Positions 14,868 to 14,985 of a stretch of 14,985 nt of DNA are shown piece by piece. The stretch is taken from assembly GCA_947095945.1 (NCBI GenBank), contig CAMUQM010000030.1, positions 1-14,985 on the forward strand. The letters are read 5' to 3'. Below the pieces are notes generated by a model. That model was not told the origin of the DNA. It was given only the letters and a program-made list of their open reading frames with translations, and made no database searches. A program made the position numbers and the translations under genes. Source of the DNA: an uncultured Prevotella sp. GTDB taxonomy: Bacteria > Bacteroidota > Bacteroidia > Bacteroidales > Bacteroidaceae. Each line of letters begins with the position of its first letter. Position 1 is the stretch's first letter.

Positions 14868-14985
14868 ATGAAAAAGAAGAAAGTAAAGATTTTACTTGCT
14901 GCCTTGCTATTGGCAGTGGGAGAAACCGCTTTTGCTGATGGAAAGGCAGTGAGTGGTATTCGTCAAATCAATCCAACAACGGTAG
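14868..14985 (+). CDS. N-terminus of an exported protein (cut by window end)
   Basis: Only 39 codons are present. MKKKKVKILLAALLLAVGET is a signal peptide with a clear AFA-D cleavage site at about residue 23. The mature start, DGKAVSGIRQINPTTV, resembles the opening of Bacteroidota family-31 glycoside hydrolases (an N-terminal galactose-mutarotase-like domain), as far as I remember it. That is a guess from a few residues. The strong upstream promoter and the good signal sequence support a real gene. Confidence 0.8.
   Translation, partial: MKKKKVKILLAALLLAVGETAFADGKAVSGIRQINPTTV

Overview
The window looks like chromosomal DNA of an oral-type Prevotella (Bacteroidota). Supporting signs are promoter elements of the Bacteroidota form (TAnnTTTG with a TTG element about 17 bases upstream) before several genes, little Shine-Dalgarno signal, a TonB receptor/lipoprotein pair, a ribF-CPBP pair, a Prevotella-like rubrerythrin, and long AT-rich gaps full of short repeats. 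Genus is inferred from this combination, not from a search.

Left part (1-4480): a minus-strand locus transcribed from about 4470 down to 846. It holds a small Cys/His-rich exported protein that carries a stop at its third codon, a TonB-dependent outer-membrane receptor, and 17 bases after it a lipoprotein. I read it as an outer-membrane uptake locus, possibly for a metal; the substrate is not shown by the sequence. The stretch 1-845 downstream has no gene but carries a long imperfect hairpin, a 22-bp-period repeat block and a 76-bp direct repeat.

Middle (4481-10478): two tandem copies of a plus-strand two-gene module of unknown function. Each has its own near-identical promoter, a three-helix membrane protein (A, A') and an exported, probably alpha-helical repeat protein (B, B'). 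B' is an in-frame tandem doubling of B. A and A' share a 198-bp block with no difference, while the rest has diverged, suggesting gene conversion. In copy 2 the A'-B' junction is filled with AAGTTCAAA-type repeats that seem to run into the B' start codon.

Right part (10479-14985): a repeat-rich gap with a 347-bp palindromic element, then on the minus strand ribF (FAD synthesis, TTG start) followed by a CPBP membrane protease, with a terminator. Then come a plus-strand tRNA with CAT anticodon and terminator, a 75-bp tandem repeat, a minus-strand rubrerythrin with rubredoxin domains at both ends, its own promoter and terminator, and the first 39 codons of an exported protein running off the end.

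The most unusual feature is a repeat family seen four times (279-388, 4708-4817, 7175-7284, 11070-11179). Each copy is exactly five 22-bp units (110 bp), intergenic, with unit order conserved. The copies form two inverted pairs, one around the TonB locus and one around the A'-B' module.
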